Positions 1 through 7,742 of a stretch of 64,000 bases of DNA are shown piece after piece. Made by a program: the position numbers and the translations under genes. The notes under the pieces are model-generated. The model was not told where the DNA came from. It worked only from the letters and a program-made list of their open reading frames with translations, and did no database searches. Origin of the DNA: Promicromonospora iranensis (GTDB taxonomy: Bacteria > Actinomycetota > Actinomycetes > Actinomycetales > Cellulomonadaceae); assembly GCF_028994805.1 (NCBI RefSeq), contig NZ_JAJQQP010000015.1:1-64000 (forward strand), written 5' to 3'. Each line of letters starts with the position of its first letter. The stretch's first letter is position 1.

Positions 1-45
1 CGGTCCAGGACCGCTACCGCCTCGACGTGGTGCGTGTGCGGGAAC
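1..45. repeat. attL core (45-bp direct repeat)
   Basis: These bases are identical to 42607-42651, and identity ends at base 46 (G here, A at 42652). The integrase stop codon lies 24 bp away, the usual arrangement. Host DNA to the left of the window should hold the original 3' end of the RNA methyltransferase gene. Confidence 0.95.
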
Positions 46-69
46 GAGTATCCAGAGCCGCGATGCAGG

Positions 70-1239
70 TCAGAGCGCTGCATCGCCAGCGCCCTCGCCA
101 TCGTGCGTCGCTCGTGCGTCACCAGGCTCACCAAGCCGGGCCCACGCGTCGGTCACGGCGTCGTGCCGGTCGGGCGCGAGGTGCGCGTATACCTCGGTCG
201 TCTGGATGCTCGCGTGCCCGAGCTGCCTTTTGACCTCGTACAGCGGCACGCCGTCCTGGACGAGCCAGGACGCGCACGTGTGCCTGCACGTGTGCGGGGT
301 GCCGTGGTCGATGCCGGCGGCCTCCAGGGCGACGTCCCAGGTGTGGTTGCGCCAGTTCGAGCCGGACAGGTTCCTACCCCCGCGGCGGGTGACGACGATG
401 CGTGCGTCGCGTTCACGGTCGGCCAGGAGCGCGGACATGTGGTTGAGGAGCCACTGCGGGGCGGGCAGCTCGCGGAGCGACGCGGACGTCTTCGGATAGG
501 GCTTGTCCTTGCCGGCCTGGGTGAGAACGTGCGTCACCGAGACTCGGCGGCGCAGCCAGTCGACGTCGGCACCCGTGAGCGCGGCAGCCTCGCCCCAGCG
601 CAGGCCGAGCCAGCACATGAGCTCGGTCATGACGGCCGCGGACTCCCACTTCCGTCGGCGCATCTCAGCCAGGATCTTGTCGACCTCTTCGCGTGTGAAC
701 CAGTCGACCAGATCCTCCGGGTCGGCGGGCGGCTCGACCTTTCGCGCGACGTTGGCGTCGATCAGGTTGTTGTCGGCGGCGGCCTCGAGGCAGGCCTTGA
801 GGTAGTTGAGCGCACGGCGGATTGCCGCCCGACCCCGGGCCTTCGTCACGGCCTCGTCCTTGGCCTCCGCCGCCTTGGCCTGCGCCTCTGCGACTTTGGC
901 GCGTTTGGCGACCCACAGCTCGACGTCCAGCTTCGTAATGTCGGCCAGTAGTTTGTCACCCAGGTGGTCACGCAGGTGCAGCCGCCAGGAACCCTCGTCG
1001 GCGCGGGCGGTCTCAGCCTCGACAACGCGCGACTCTTTCCACCGCTCCTGCCACTGGGCGAGAGTGAGTGACTCGCGCTTGCGTGGGTCCTTCCAGATAC
1101 CGGCCGCGATCTCGGCCTCGGTCCGGACCGCCCACTCCTTGACCACTGTCTTGAGTGGGTTCGTGCGGGGTATCCGGCCGCTTGGGGTTCGGACGGTTGC
1201 CTGCCAGTTGCCCGACGGCAACTTGCGGTAGTACGCCAT
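70..1239 (-). CDS. int: Tyrosine recombinase, phage integrase
   Basis: Catalyses site-specific integration and excision between attP and the attB in the methyltransferase gene. The 389-aa protein has the expected layout: an N-terminal arm-binding region (about 1-55), a SAM-like core-binding domain (about 56-165) and a C-terminal catalytic domain. Visible catalytic residues are R214 (LGLRWGE), probable K250, H316 and R319 (HTCR), H342 (LGH) and the nucleophile Y351 (EVYAH). A GGAGG lies 6 nt before the ATG. It is transcribed toward attL, behind the small gene 1254-1481 and the repressor. Confidence 0.96.
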   Translation of the reverse strand: MAYYRKLPSGNWQATVRTPSGRIPRTNPLKTVVKEWAVRTEAEIAAGIWKDPRKRESLTLAQWQERWKESRVVEAETARADEGSWRLHLRDHLGDKLLADITKLDVELWVAKRAKVAEAQAKAAEAKDEAVTKARGRAAIRRALNYLKACLEAAADNNLIDANVARKVEPPADPEDLVDWFTREEVDKILAEMRRRKWESAAVMTELMCWLGLRWGEAAALTGADVDWLRRRVSVTHVLTQAGKDKPYPKTSASLRELPAPQWLLNHMSALLADRERDARIVVTRRGGRNLSGSNWRNHTWDVALEAAGIDHGTPHTCRHTCASWLVQDGVPLYEVKRQLGHASIQTTEVYAHLAPDRHDAVTDAWARLGEPGDARATHDGEGAGDAAL

Positions 1240-1253
1240 GCCCTACCTCCTTG

Positions 1254-1481
1254 TTACTGCCTTGCGGCCCGGTATGCCGTCGCTGCGGCCTCGAGCACCC
1301 GGGCCGCGCTGTCCGCCGGCAGTAGCTCCCTTAGCTCGCGCCAGAGCTCCATGCCGGGGTAGCCGGCCAGGCACTGCGCCAGCGCCACGCGCGGCGTGCG
1401 GGTCGGTAGCGGCGGACGCGTCACGGTCCCCAGCGGGATCGTCCAGGAGTCCGGCTGTTCAACGTCAGCAAGCGCTTTCAC
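1254..1481 (-). CDS. Hypothetical protein between repressor and integrase
   Basis: A 75-aa unrecognised protein. The N-terminal half is Pro/Thr-rich and the C-terminal half is probably helical (LWRELRELLP, then an Ala-rich helix). It starts at GTG behind an AAGGGGGG stretch and ends 14 bp before the integrase start, so the two are probably co-transcribed. Position suggests a lysogeny or integration accessory role; the sequence alone does not show one. Confidence 0.6.
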   Translation of the reverse strand: MKALADVEQPDSWTIPLGTVTRPPLPTRTPRVALAQCLAGYPGMELWRELRELLPADSAARVLEAAATAYRAARQ

Positions 1482-1517
1482 TGAGTGGCCCCCCTTGGCC
1501 TAGCTGTTCGGGCCGCA

Positions 1518-1544
1518 ACTGTAAGCACTCAAGATGCATACCAA
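1518..1544 (-). promoter_or_regulatory. Possible promoter for the 1254-1481 / int pair
   Basis: On the minus strand TTGGTA (1544-1539) is followed after 15 bp by TACAGT (1523-1518), a TAnnnT box. The spacing is short. It sits in the relatively AT-rich 1500-1626 gap upstream of the GTG at 1481. This is a weak prediction. Confidence 0.3.
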
Positions 1545-1626
1545 GGCATCCATTTCGGGTGATTACCGGGTGATCCGCACTCACATTTCACAATGCGAAG
1601 CAGGCCGACCGATTGCGTCCCATATG

Positions 1627-1941
1627 TCAAGAACCGGCACTTTGCTCCGGGGTTGAATTCCCACGCCTCTCCCGCATCTCCGCCCCCCGAGTGAGCTCCG
1701 TGACGTCCAGACCGAGTGCATCGGCAATGTCCACCAGGGTCCCGAACGGGATCTCCTTCGCGCCCTTCTCGTAGTTGTGCACCGTATTCCGGTGAATGCC
1801 CACGGCCGCGCCGAGCGCGTCGAGGGACAGGCCGGCGGCGTTGCGCTCGGCCTTGATGGTCTTCCCCAGCGCCTCTACTGCGGCCTGACGACGGCCCTTG
1901 GTGTTCTCCACGTTCGCGGACGGTACCTCGATCGAGTGCAT
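1627..1941 (-). CDS. XRE-family HTH repressor (probable immunity repressor)
   Basis: A 104-aa protein with a Cro/C1-type helix-turn-helix at about residues 25-80 (LSLDALGAAVGIHRNTVHNY recognition region, then a tail ending QSAGS). Leftward orientation, divergence from a small HTH gene across an operator-rich region, and position beside int make it the likely lysogeny repressor. The ATG lies inside an operator-like palindrome and no Shine-Dalgarno is visible, so the mRNA may be leaderless. No peptidase (LexA-like) domain is present, so induction would not occur by self-cleavage. Confidence 0.85.
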   Translation of the reverse strand: MHSIEVPSANVENTKGRRQAAVEALGKTIKAERNAAGLSLDALGAAVGIHRNTVHNYEKGAKEIPFGTLVDIADALGLDVTELTRGAEMRERRGNSTPEQSAGS

Positions 1942-2129
1942 TTGTCACTCGTTCGAGTACTACTGACCCCACCGACACGCCACGCTGCGCGCACCTTGCA
2001 CTCGCATGAGTGAAAATCGCTGCCTATCGGTTGACGTCGTCTCGCCAGACGACTACCTTCGCGGCATGACCTTCACTCATATGAGTGCATCCCGCACAAG
2101 AACGAGTGCAACACGCGGGCTGTCGAGTG
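1925..2129. promoter_or_regulatory. Operator array, CACTC-N4-GAGTG, 21-bp phasing
   Basis: Sites matching CACTC-N4-GAGTG fully or in part: 1925-1938 (read on minus, imperfect), 1946-1959 (one mismatch), 1999-2012 (perfect arms), 2074-2087 (perfect 14-bp palindrome), 2095-2108 (right arm perfect) and 2116-2129 (right arm only). Starts 1925/1946 and 2074/2095/2116 are exactly 21 bp apart, two helical turns. They cover the repressor start and flank the rightward promoter at 2031-2059. The likely ligand is the XRE repressor, the Cro-like protein, or both. Confidence 0.82.
2031..2059 (+). promoter_or_regulatory. Early rightward promoter
   Basis: TTGACG (2031-2036), a 17-bp spacer and TACCTT (2054-2059, TAnnnT type). 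The expected transcription start, 7 nt after the -10 box, falls on the A of the ATG at 2066, predicting a leaderless message. Operators at 1999-2012 and 2074-2087 flank it, as in repressible phage early promoters. Confidence 0.72.
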
Positions 2130-2341
2130 CACTGCGAGACCTCCGCCAGGCGCGGGGACTCACGGTGTACGCCGTCTGCAAGCAGACCGGGATCTCACGG
2201 TCGGTGCTGGAGGCGGCCGAGGTCGACGCCGACGGCACGAAGTACGGGGTCCTCGTAGTCCTGGCCGAGTTCTACGGCCTGCCTGAGACCACGGACCTCA
2301 TCGCACTCGGCAACAGTCGCGGCTCCGCTGCCGCCGCCTGA
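2066..2341 (+). CDS. Small HTH protein, Cro-like first early gene
   Basis: A 91-aa protein with a Cro/C1-type HTH (LRDLRQARGLTVYAVCKQTG region, about 25-60). The ATG at 2066 was chosen because the promoter at 2031-2059 places the transcription start on it; an upstream in-frame ATG at 2006 precedes the promoter and cannot be used from it. The first 65 bp of the gene carry three operator-like sites. Its divergent position opposite the repressor suggests a lytic-switch role. Confidence 0.72.
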   Translation: MTFTHMSASRTRTSATRGLSSALRDLRQARGLTVYAVCKQTGISRSVLEAAEVDADGTKYGVLVVLAEFYGLPETTDLIALGNSRGSAAAA

Positions 2342-2357
2342 CCCCACGCATACGAAC

Positions 2358-2411
2358 GGCCCCACCTCGCCAGACCGGAATGCACCCGGTGTGGAGCGAC
2401 GAGGTAGGGCC
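2358..2411. terminator. Hairpin in early leader, no U tract
   Basis: GGCCCCACCTCG (2358-2369) can pair with CGAGGTAGGGCC (2400-2411) with one mismatch around a 30-nt loop. It lies between the Cro-like gene and the gene at 2434. No T run follows, so it may be an attenuator or mRNA-stability element rather than an intrinsic terminator. Confidence 0.4.
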
Positions 2412-2433
2412 GCCGACACCAGAAGGGTACCGA

Positions 2434-3117
2434 ATGTCCTCCAAGAACTGGCTCACCAGCTCCCTCGTTGAGGGTGGCCACACCGAGCCCGACAGCCTGC
2501 TCGACGCCGCCGACCGTGCGAACGACCCTCTGTACAAGCAGGCCGAGACCAACGACCTGCCCAACCTCCCCCAGCGCATCAAGGGCGCGACCCTGCTCAA
2601 GCCCGGCGAGCAGTACCTCCTCGACGGCACGCTGCTCGTCGAGGTCACCGTCGTCAGCGCCACCGAGGTCGAGTACCGCGCCGTCAACGACGCGGACGCC
2701 ATCGCCCTCGGTTGGGGCAAGACCAGCGGCGGCTACGAGGCGATCAGCGACATCGACGACTTCCTGCCTCGTGCCGAAGCGGTCGACGCCCCGGTGCCCT
2801 ACCTGCCGCCGGTCTCGCTGGACGACTCGCACGCAGCGCCGTCGGACGACGCCGCCCCGACAGCCCTCGGCGACACCCTTCGCAGGCTCGCTGACATGGC
2901 CGACGCCGGAACCATCCGGGGTCGCGACCACCAGCTCGACATTCACTTCGACGACGAGGGCGAGGTGCGCGCCCTCGCTGCGCTGCTCGGCGCCGACGTG
3001 GACGAGTACCAGTCGCACACAGACACCGTGCAGGTTTCGTTCCGCTCCCGACTCGACGGCGTCCGCGTCGTCGCCATGACCCGCACCGACCGGCCCTGGG
3101 TCGAGGTGACCCGGTGA
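2434..3117 (+). CDS. Hypothetical early phage protein
   Basis: A 227-aa unrecognised acidic protein. ATG 2434 is preferred over the in-frame ATG at 2380 because AGAAGG (2421-2426) lies 7 nt upstream, and the earlier start would overlap the hairpin at 2358-2411. No membrane segment or catalytic motif is apparent. A Pro/Ala/Asp-rich linker (about residues 120-145) separates two halves. It ends in a GTGA overlap with the next gene. Confidence 0.72.
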   Translation: MSSKNWLTSSLVEGGHTEPDSLLDAADRANDPLYKQAETNDLPNLPQRIKGATLLKPGEQYLLDGTLLVEVTVVSATEVEYRAVNDADAIALGWGKTSGGYEAISDIDDFLPRAEAVDAPVPYLPPVSLDDSHAAPSDDAAPTALGDTLRRLADMADAGTIRGRDHQLDIHFDDEGEVRALAALLGADVDEYQSHTDTVQVSFRSRLDGVRVVAMTRTDRPWVEVTR

Positions 3118-3626
3118 TCGCCCGCCACGCCCGCCCCAAGGGCCAGCCGCGCCGCTCCTGGGCGCCGCTCGACCCCGACTTCCCCCGCACGCTCCCCGAG
3201 TTCGTGCGGGATCCCCTGCCGCTGTCCGAGGCGGAGGTGCAGGCGCTCCGCGATCAGTTCGGTGACGAAGCAGCTCGCGCCGCGGCTCGGCCGCCTCGGT
3301 CGCCTGGCGGTGTCCCGATGAAGACCGCCGCCATTGCGATCCTCGCCGCCGCCGTGGCCCTCGTCGTCGGCGCCGCATCCGGCTCGCTCTCCGCGAGCGA
3401 GCCCGTCGCACGCACGCCGCACGTCTGCCTGACCGCGCTGACCCGGGCAGCCGACATGGACGAGCTGCAGGGCGAGCTGCTGCACCAGGTCCGCCTGCGC
3501 GGAGACGCGCTCGGCAAGGACGACTACCAGGAGCTCGACGCCGAGGTCGTCCGGGTCCTGGACGAGATGGAGCCCGCCGAGGCCTCCTACGCCAGCGCCG
3601 AGGCCCAGTGCCGGGGGCTCGCGTGA
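3114..3626 (+). CDS. Hypothetical protein with one internal membrane segment
   Basis: A 170-aa protein starting at GTG overlapping the previous stop. Residues 1-68 are basic and Pro-rich, about 69-90 form one hydrophobic helix, and the rest is an acidic helical domain with two cysteines (C103, C165). An in-frame ATG at 3318 would give a 102-aa protein beginning with a signal-anchor-like segment. Whether the long or short form is made cannot be told here. Either way the C-terminal domain is predicted to be extracytoplasmic. Confidence 0.65.
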   Translation: MIARHARPKGQPRRSWAPLDPDFPRTLPEFVRDPLPLSEAEVQALRDQFGDEAARAAARPPRSPGGVPMKTAAIAILAAAVALVVGAASGSLSASEPVARTPHVCLTALTRAADMDELQGELLHQVRLRGDALGKDDYQELDAEVVRVLDEMEPAEASYASAEAQCRGLA

Positions 3627-3748
3627 TCGCCGCCTGGGGCCCGGCCGCCCTCGCGCTGGTCGTCGTCGCCCTGCTCGTCGCCGTCCTGCGCCGTCTCACC
3701 GCGGACGACCGCCACTACGCCCGCACCACGAAGGGACGCAGCTCATGA
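3623..3748 (+). CDS. 41-aa single-pass membrane microprotein
   Basis: The GTG at 3623 overlaps the preceding TGA and the stop overlaps the next ATG (ATGA), so it fits the translationally coupled chain exactly. Residues about 6-22 form one hydrophobic helix followed by RRLT and a basic tail, predicting N-out/C-in topology. No homologue is recognised. The perfect overlaps on both sides are the main argument that it is real. Confidence 0.6.
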   Translation: MIAAWGPAALALVVVALLVAVLRRLTADDRHYARTTKGRSS

Positions 3749-3975
3749 CCAAGCCCGCCACCGCCGCTGTGCTCGAGCGCTACGTGACCGTCGCCGACGT
3801 CGCCGAGGCCCTCGGCTGCTCCGACGACCACGTCCGCGGCCTGCTCGCCGACGGCGCCCTGCCGTACATCGACATCTCGCGCCGGGGTGCGAAGACGCGC
3901 CGCCCGAAGATCCGCGTGCCCATCGCGGCCGTCGAGCGGTACGCCGAGAAGCAGCTCCGGCAGGGCGCCGCGTGA
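3745..3975 (+). CDS. HTH DNA-binding protein, excisionase/AlpA type
   Basis: A 76-aa protein with a MerR/excisionase-like winged HTH: YVTVADVAEALGCSDDHVRG, then a basic wing (RRGAKTRRPKIRVP) and a terminal helix. Such proteins act as Xis directionality factors or small early regulators. It is far from int but early in the lytic operon, which suits an excisionase. Xis versus regulator cannot be separated by sequence. Confidence 0.72.
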   Translation: MTKPATAAVLERYVTVADVAEALGCSDDHVRGLLADGALPYIDISRRGAKTRRPKIRVPIAAVERYAEKQLRQGAA

Positions 3976-4160
3976 GCACCGCCCACATCCCCTCGGCCGT
4001 CGCCACCCCGACCGACCTGCACCCCGTCGCGGACCGCCCGGGAACGACGGTCCGCTACGCCATCGACGAGCACCGGACGCCGTGCCTGCGCGCCGTGCTC
4101 AACCACCCCGCCGAGACCGTCGTCCGGCGACCCCGATTCGTGAAGGAAGTCAGCGCATGA
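3972..4160 (+). CDS. Hypothetical early protein
   Basis: A 62-aa unrecognised protein starting at GTG in a GTGA overlap and ending in an ATGA overlap. It is basic near the C-terminus (VVRRPRFVKE). No motif is visible; its support is the coupled arrangement. Confidence 0.6.
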   Translation: MSTAHIPSAVATPTDLHPVADRPGTTVRYAIDEHRTPCLRAVLNHPAETVVRRPRFVKEVSA

Positions 4161-4933
4161 GCAACGAGAACGTCCCCGTCCTCCTGACGGGACCCATGTG
4201 CATGGCAATGCCCGTCGGCACCGCAGTCGAACTTGCGGAACCCCGGCACGGCGTGTGGCACGCCAAGACGAGCGAACTCACGTGGGCCTTCTTCTGGCGC
4301 GAACGCCCGACCCCGGAGCAGATCTGGCAGGCGGTGGATGAGCGGACGAACAACCTCTCCCCGTACCCGTCCGGCATGGCGTACGTCTATGAGCCGCCCG
4401 CGAAGCCCGACGCCACCCCCGCCCCGCTCGACCCGTCGAAGGTCAAGGCGGGCGACACGGTGACGGTCGAGGTGATCCGCCTGCACGGTCCCCGGTACAG
4501 CCTGAGCGGCGAGGTCTACCGCGTGGACACGAGCGGCCCGCTGTGGGTCGGCCCGGTCTGCATCACGGCTCCCGACGAGGACATCGTGCGCGTCCGCCTC
4601 ACCGACCACCAGCCCGCACCCGAGCCGGAGCCGGAGTGGGCTCTGGACACGCTCGCGGACATCACCAACGGCAGCACCTCGGTTCGGGCCATCCGCGTGG
4701 AGACGCCCGACGGGAACGTGTGGCAGACCATCCCGCACAGCTCGTGGTGGTCCGACGCCAACGTCACCGACGTCCGCCCGCTCGTCGTGATCGACCCAGC
4801 GGACGAGAAGTTCGACCAGGACTCCCTGGCCGAGGTCGCCCGCACGGCCTACAGCAGCGCGCACGACGTCGTCGAGTGGGAGACCGTCGCCAACGCGATC
4901 CGCGCCCACCTCGGGATCGAGGTGTCCCGATGA
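4157..4933 (+). CDS. Hypothetical early protein with beta-rich middle domain
   Basis: A 258-aa unrecognised protein. ATG 4157 overlaps the preceding stop. Apparent layout: N-terminal region (1-75, Trp-rich), a linker with several prolines, a beta-rich segment (about 90-150, beginning KVKAGDTVTVEVIR) resembling a small barrel, a Pro/Glu linker, and a C-terminal domain ending in a probable helix. No enzyme motif was recognised. Confidence 0.68.
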   Translation: MSNENVPVLLTGPMCMAMPVGTAVELAEPRHGVWHAKTSELTWAFFWRERPTPEQIWQAVDERTNNLSPYPSGMAYVYEPPAKPDATPAPLDPSKVKAGDTVTVEVIRLHGPRYSLSGEVYRVDTSGPLWVGPVCITAPDEDIVRVRLTDHQPAPEPEPEWALDTLADITNGSTSVRAIRVETPDGNVWQTIPHSSWWSDANVTDVRPLVVIDPADEKFDQDSLAEVARTAYSSAHDVVEWETVANAIRAHLGIEVSR

Positions 4934-5268
4934 ACACCCAGATCGGGTACGCGCCGCCGAACGCCGAGGTCGAGCACCCCACCCTGGGTGACCTGATCCG
5001 CGCCGTCGAGAAGCTGAGCCGCGAGGCCTTCAACGGCACCGAGGCCACGTTCCGCAAGTCCGCTCTGGCTGCTGCCAGCATCGGCGAGCACCTGGAGCAC
5101 ATGACCGGGTACGTCGACGCCGGCGAGGTCTACGAGACCGCGCCGGCCACCGCCTACGACCGCGCCCTGGGCGACCTGTTCGAGATCGCCCAGCACGACA
5201 TCCGGCAGGGCAACGCCTCGACCGCGCTGACCGTCGCCGTGCGCAACGTGAGCGAGGCGAGCCGGTGA
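4930..5268 (+). CDS. Hypothetical early protein
   Basis: A 112-aa, probably all-helical acidic protein, coupled by ATGA upstream and GTGA downstream. Unrecognised. The helix-rich composition suggests a small structural or inhibitor-type phage protein; this is a guess from composition only. Confidence 0.65.
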   Translation: MNTQIGYAPPNAEVEHPTLGDLIRAVEKLSREAFNGTEATFRKSALAAASIGEHLEHMTGYVDAGEVYETAPATAYDRALGDLFEIAQHDIRQGNASTALTVAVRNVSEASR

Positions 5269-5471
5269 GCACCAAGACCAAGGCCGCGCCCAAGATGAAG
5301 CGGACCCGCACCGACTACACGGTCTGCGTGTGCAAGGACGACCAGCACGCCGTCGTCCACCACCGCACGCCCGCCCGGCCGGTCAAGCCGACGGCCGCCG
5401 TCGTCGACCGGTACTTCGGGCACGTCATCGAGCACACCATCGCGTGGACGCCGTGGAAGGCCTCGTCATGA
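5265..5471 (+). CDS. Hypothetical early protein, basic N-terminus
   Basis: A 68-aa protein with a Lys/Arg-rich start (MSTKTKAAPKMKRTRTDYTV), one CVCKDD motif and a His pair. Unrecognised. It starts at GTG overlapping the previous stop. Confidence 0.6.
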   Translation: MSTKTKAAPKMKRTRTDYTVCVCKDDQHAVVHHRTPARPVKPTAAVVDRYFGHVIEHTIAWTPWKASS

Positions 5472-5851
5472 GCGCGCCGAAGAGGATCCAGCTCCGCCGC
5501 ACCGCTGGGTGGCGCAAGCCTGAGGGTGCCGTGTCCGTCGCGCGGCCGACGAAGTGGGGAAACCCGTTCCGCGTCGCGCCCGTGCACGCCGGCGGGCCGT
5601 TCGACGTCGTACTCGGCGAGGACGGGTTCGTCGCGCAGTCCACCGGGCTCGCTGTCGCCCGCGAGATCGCCGTCGAGCACTTCCGCCGAGGCATCCACCC
5701 GGCCGCACCCAAGGACAGCCTGCCGGACTACCCGCTGTACGCGGACATCGAGCGCGAGCTCCGTGGCCGAGACCTCGCGTGCTGGTGCCCGCTCGACCAG
5801 CAGTGCCACGCGGACGTGCTGCTGGAGATCGCGAACGGGGCCGCGTCATGA
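5468..5851 (+). CDS. DUF4326 family protein
   Basis: A 127-aa protein matching the remembered DUF4326 pattern: an N-terminal TKWGNPFRV segment, a middle helical stretch and the C-terminal signature LACWCPLDQQCHADVLLE with C109, C111 and C116. The family is frequent in actinophages and bacteria, with no established activity. The conserved Cys/His signature suggests metal binding or a catalytic thiol. It begins at an ATGA overlap and is followed by the exonuclease gene. Confidence 0.85.
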   Translation: MSAPKRIQLRRTAGWRKPEGAVSVARPTKWGNPFRVAPVHAGGPFDVVLGEDGFVAQSTGLAVAREIAVEHFRRGIHPAAPKDSLPDYPLYADIERELRGRDLACWCPLDQQCHADVLLEIANGAAS

Positions 5852-6582
5852 GCGCCTGGTGGGAGGGCCCTCTCGCGGCCTTCGACACGGAGACCACGGG
5901 GGTCGACGTCGAGCAGGACCGCATCGTCACGGCCGCGCTCGACGTGTACGACGCCGCCGGCACGCAGCTGGAGAACCTCGGCCTGCTGATCGACCCCGGC
6001 GTCGAGATCCCGGCCGAGGCTGAGGCTAAGCACGGCATCAGCACTGAGCGGGCGCGCGCCGACGGCATCGACCCCGTCACCGGGCTGTCCATGCTGCTCG
6101 CGGCGATCGAGGACGTCTGGGAGCGGGGCATCCCGATCGTCGCCTACAACGCCGCCTTCGACCTCACGATCGCGGACCGCGAGTTCCGGCGCCACCTCGG
6201 CACGCCCCTGGTCCTGGCCGGCCCCGTCATCGACCCCATGGTCATCGACAAGCAGGTCGACCGGTTCGTGAAGGGCTCCGGGCAGCGCCAGCTCGGGCCG
6301 ACGTGCGCGCGGTACGGCGTCGAGCTGGAGAACTGGCACACGGCCGACGCCGATGCGTACGCCGCGCAGGCCGTGGCCCGCGCGATGGGTCAGAAGCACG
6401 ACGCCCAGATGCCGAGCACGCTCCAGGACCTCTGGCGCTGGCAGCGCGGTCTCCGTCGCGACCAGGCGGCCGACCTGCAGGGCTACTTCGCCCGAGTGGG
6501 GAAGGCGAACGACGACGGCTCGCCGATCGTCATCGACGGCCAGTGGCCGATGCAGGCGTGGACGGGCGGTGCGGCGGCATGA
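5848..6582 (+). CDS. DnaQ-like 3'-5' exonuclease (DEDDh)
   Basis: A 244-aa protein of the RNase T/DnaQ fold. Exo I FDTETTG supplies D13 and E15, Exo II NAAFD supplies D105, and Exo III HTADAD supplies H164 and D169, a complete two-metal DEDDh site. The C-terminal 60 residues extend beyond the nuclease core. The likely role is proofreading or DNA degradation and repair during phage replication. It neighbours DUF4326 and is upstream of the recombination genes. Confidence 0.9.
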   Translation: MSAWWEGPLAAFDTETTGVDVEQDRIVTAALDVYDAAGTQLENLGLLIDPGVEIPAEAEAKHGISTERARADGIDPVTGLSMLLAAIEDVWERGIPIVAYNAAFDLTIADREFRRHLGTPLVLAGPVIDPMVIDKQVDRFVKGSGQRQLGPTCARYGVELENWHTADADAYAAQAVARAMGQKHDAQMPSTLQDLWRWQRGLRRDQAADLQGYFARVGKANDDGSPIVIDGQWPMQAWTGGAAA

Positions 6583-6710
6583 GCACCGACGACCACCGCG
6601 CCGCGGGCTGGACGGACGAGGCCCTGGACCGGCTGCGTGACGCCCTCAAGGCCATGCCCGCAGAGAAGAACGAGCAGGCCAACCCGAGCAAGGAGGAGCC
6701 CCGTGGCTGA
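6579..6710 (+). CDS. 43-aa early protein
   Basis: A small charged helical protein in an ATGA overlap with the exonuclease gene. Its end overlaps the next GTG start and its 3' end carries the AAGGAGGAG ribosome site for that gene. Unrecognised. Confidence 0.55.
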   Translation: MSTDDHRAAGWTDEALDRLRDALKAMPAEKNEQANPSKEEPRG

Positions 6711-6915
6711 CGAACCGTCACGTGACGACGTGCTCACCGACCAGGAGCAGATCCGTCGCACCACCGTCTTCGCGCGCAACGCAGCCGACCCCGGCTTCTG
6801 GTGCGCGGTCTGCGAGACGGAGCTCACCGCCGACCAGCTCGGCCGGGGTGCGCGCTACTGCTCCACCGCGTGCCGCAAGCGCGCGTCACGTGACCGACAG
6901 GGAGAGACGGCATGA
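6703..6915 (+). CDS. Small zinc-ribbon-like protein
   Basis: A 70-aa protein with CAVC and, about 20 residues later, CSTACRKR, a four-Cys arrangement typical of a treble-clef/zinc-ribbon motif. GTG 6703 follows a strong AAGGAGGAG (6690-6698). It could bind DNA or protein in the replication complex; no specific family was recognised. Confidence 0.7.
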   Translation: MADEPSRDDVLTDQEQIRRTTVFARNAADPGFWCAVCETELTADQLGRGARYCSTACRKRASRDRQGETA

Positions 6916-7742
6916 GCACCGAGACAATCACCGCCCCGCGCCTCGCACTCGACGTCCCGGAGAACGAGTACCACTCCGGCCCCGAACTGAGCCACAGCGG
7001 CGCCAAGACCCTCCTGCGGTCGCCGGCGAAGTACGACTACGACCGCACACACCCGGTGCACAAGGACGTGTTCGACGTCGGCACCGCGGCGCACGCGCTC
7101 GTGCTCGGCACTCCGCTGGAGATCGTCATCGTGGACGCCAATGACTGGCGGACGGCGGACGCCAAGAAGGCGAAGGCCGCGGCGCACGCCGCCGGGCAGA
7201 CGCCGCTGCTCCGCGACACGTGGGCCGAGATCCAGGAGATGCGTGAGGCGCTGCTCAAGCACCGCACCGCACGCTCGCTCCTGGAGCGGGAGGGCCACTC
7301 GGAGGCGTCCGTCTACTGGACCGACCTGGATACGGACGTCCCGTGCCGGTGCCGGTTCGATCGACTCACCACGAACGGCGGCCGTGCGCTCGGCATCGAC
7401 TACAAGTCGACCACCGACGCCAGCCCGCGCGGGTTCGCCAAGTCGGTCGCCTCGTTCGAGTACGTCCAGCAGGACCCCTGGTACCTCGACGGCCTGATCG
7501 CCCTGGGCTACGAGGATCCGTCGTTCCTGTTCATCGCCCAGGAGAAGTCGGCCCCGTACCTGCCTGCCGTGTACGAGCTCCGGCCGGGTGACCGCGAGAT
7601 CGGCCGGCAGAAGAACGCCCTCGCCCGCCAGATGTGGCGCGACTGCACCGAGGCCGACGTCTGGCCCGCCTACTCCGAGGACGTCCAGTTCCTCGACCTG
7701 CCCCGCTGGTACGGCTTCCAGCACGAGATGGAGACAGCATGA
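6912..7742 (+). CDS. RecE-like exodeoxyribonuclease VIII (PD-(D/E)XK)
   Basis: A 276-aa protein resembling the catalytic domain of phage RecE/exonuclease VIII (PDDEXK-like, DUF3799). Landmarks are ELSHSGAKTLLRSPAKY near the N-terminus, H61 in GTAAHALVLG, D150 (CRFD) and the metal/catalytic motif I-D163-Y-K165. RecE enzymes resect double-strand ends 5' to 3', leaving 3' tails for an annealing protein. The ATGA-overlapping next gene is the natural candidate partner. Confidence 0.88.
   Translation: MSTETITAPRLALDVPENEYHSGPELSHSGAKTLLRSPAKYDYDRTHPVHKDVFDVGTAAHALVLGTPLEIVIVDANDWRTADAKKAKAAAHAAGQTPLLRDTWAEIQEMREALLKHRTARSLLEREGHSEASVYWTDLDTDVPCRCRFDRLTTNGGRALGIDYKSTTDASPRGFAKSVASFEYVQQDPWYLDGLIALGYEDPSFLFIAQEKSAPYLPAVYELRPGDREIGRQKNALARQMWRDCTEADVWPAYSEDVQFLDLPRWYGFQHEMETA

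Noticed and set aside
2380-2433. Earlier start (ATG 2380) for the 2434 gene
   Set aside because: No ribosome site, overlap with a hairpin, and a good AGAAGG before ATG 2434.
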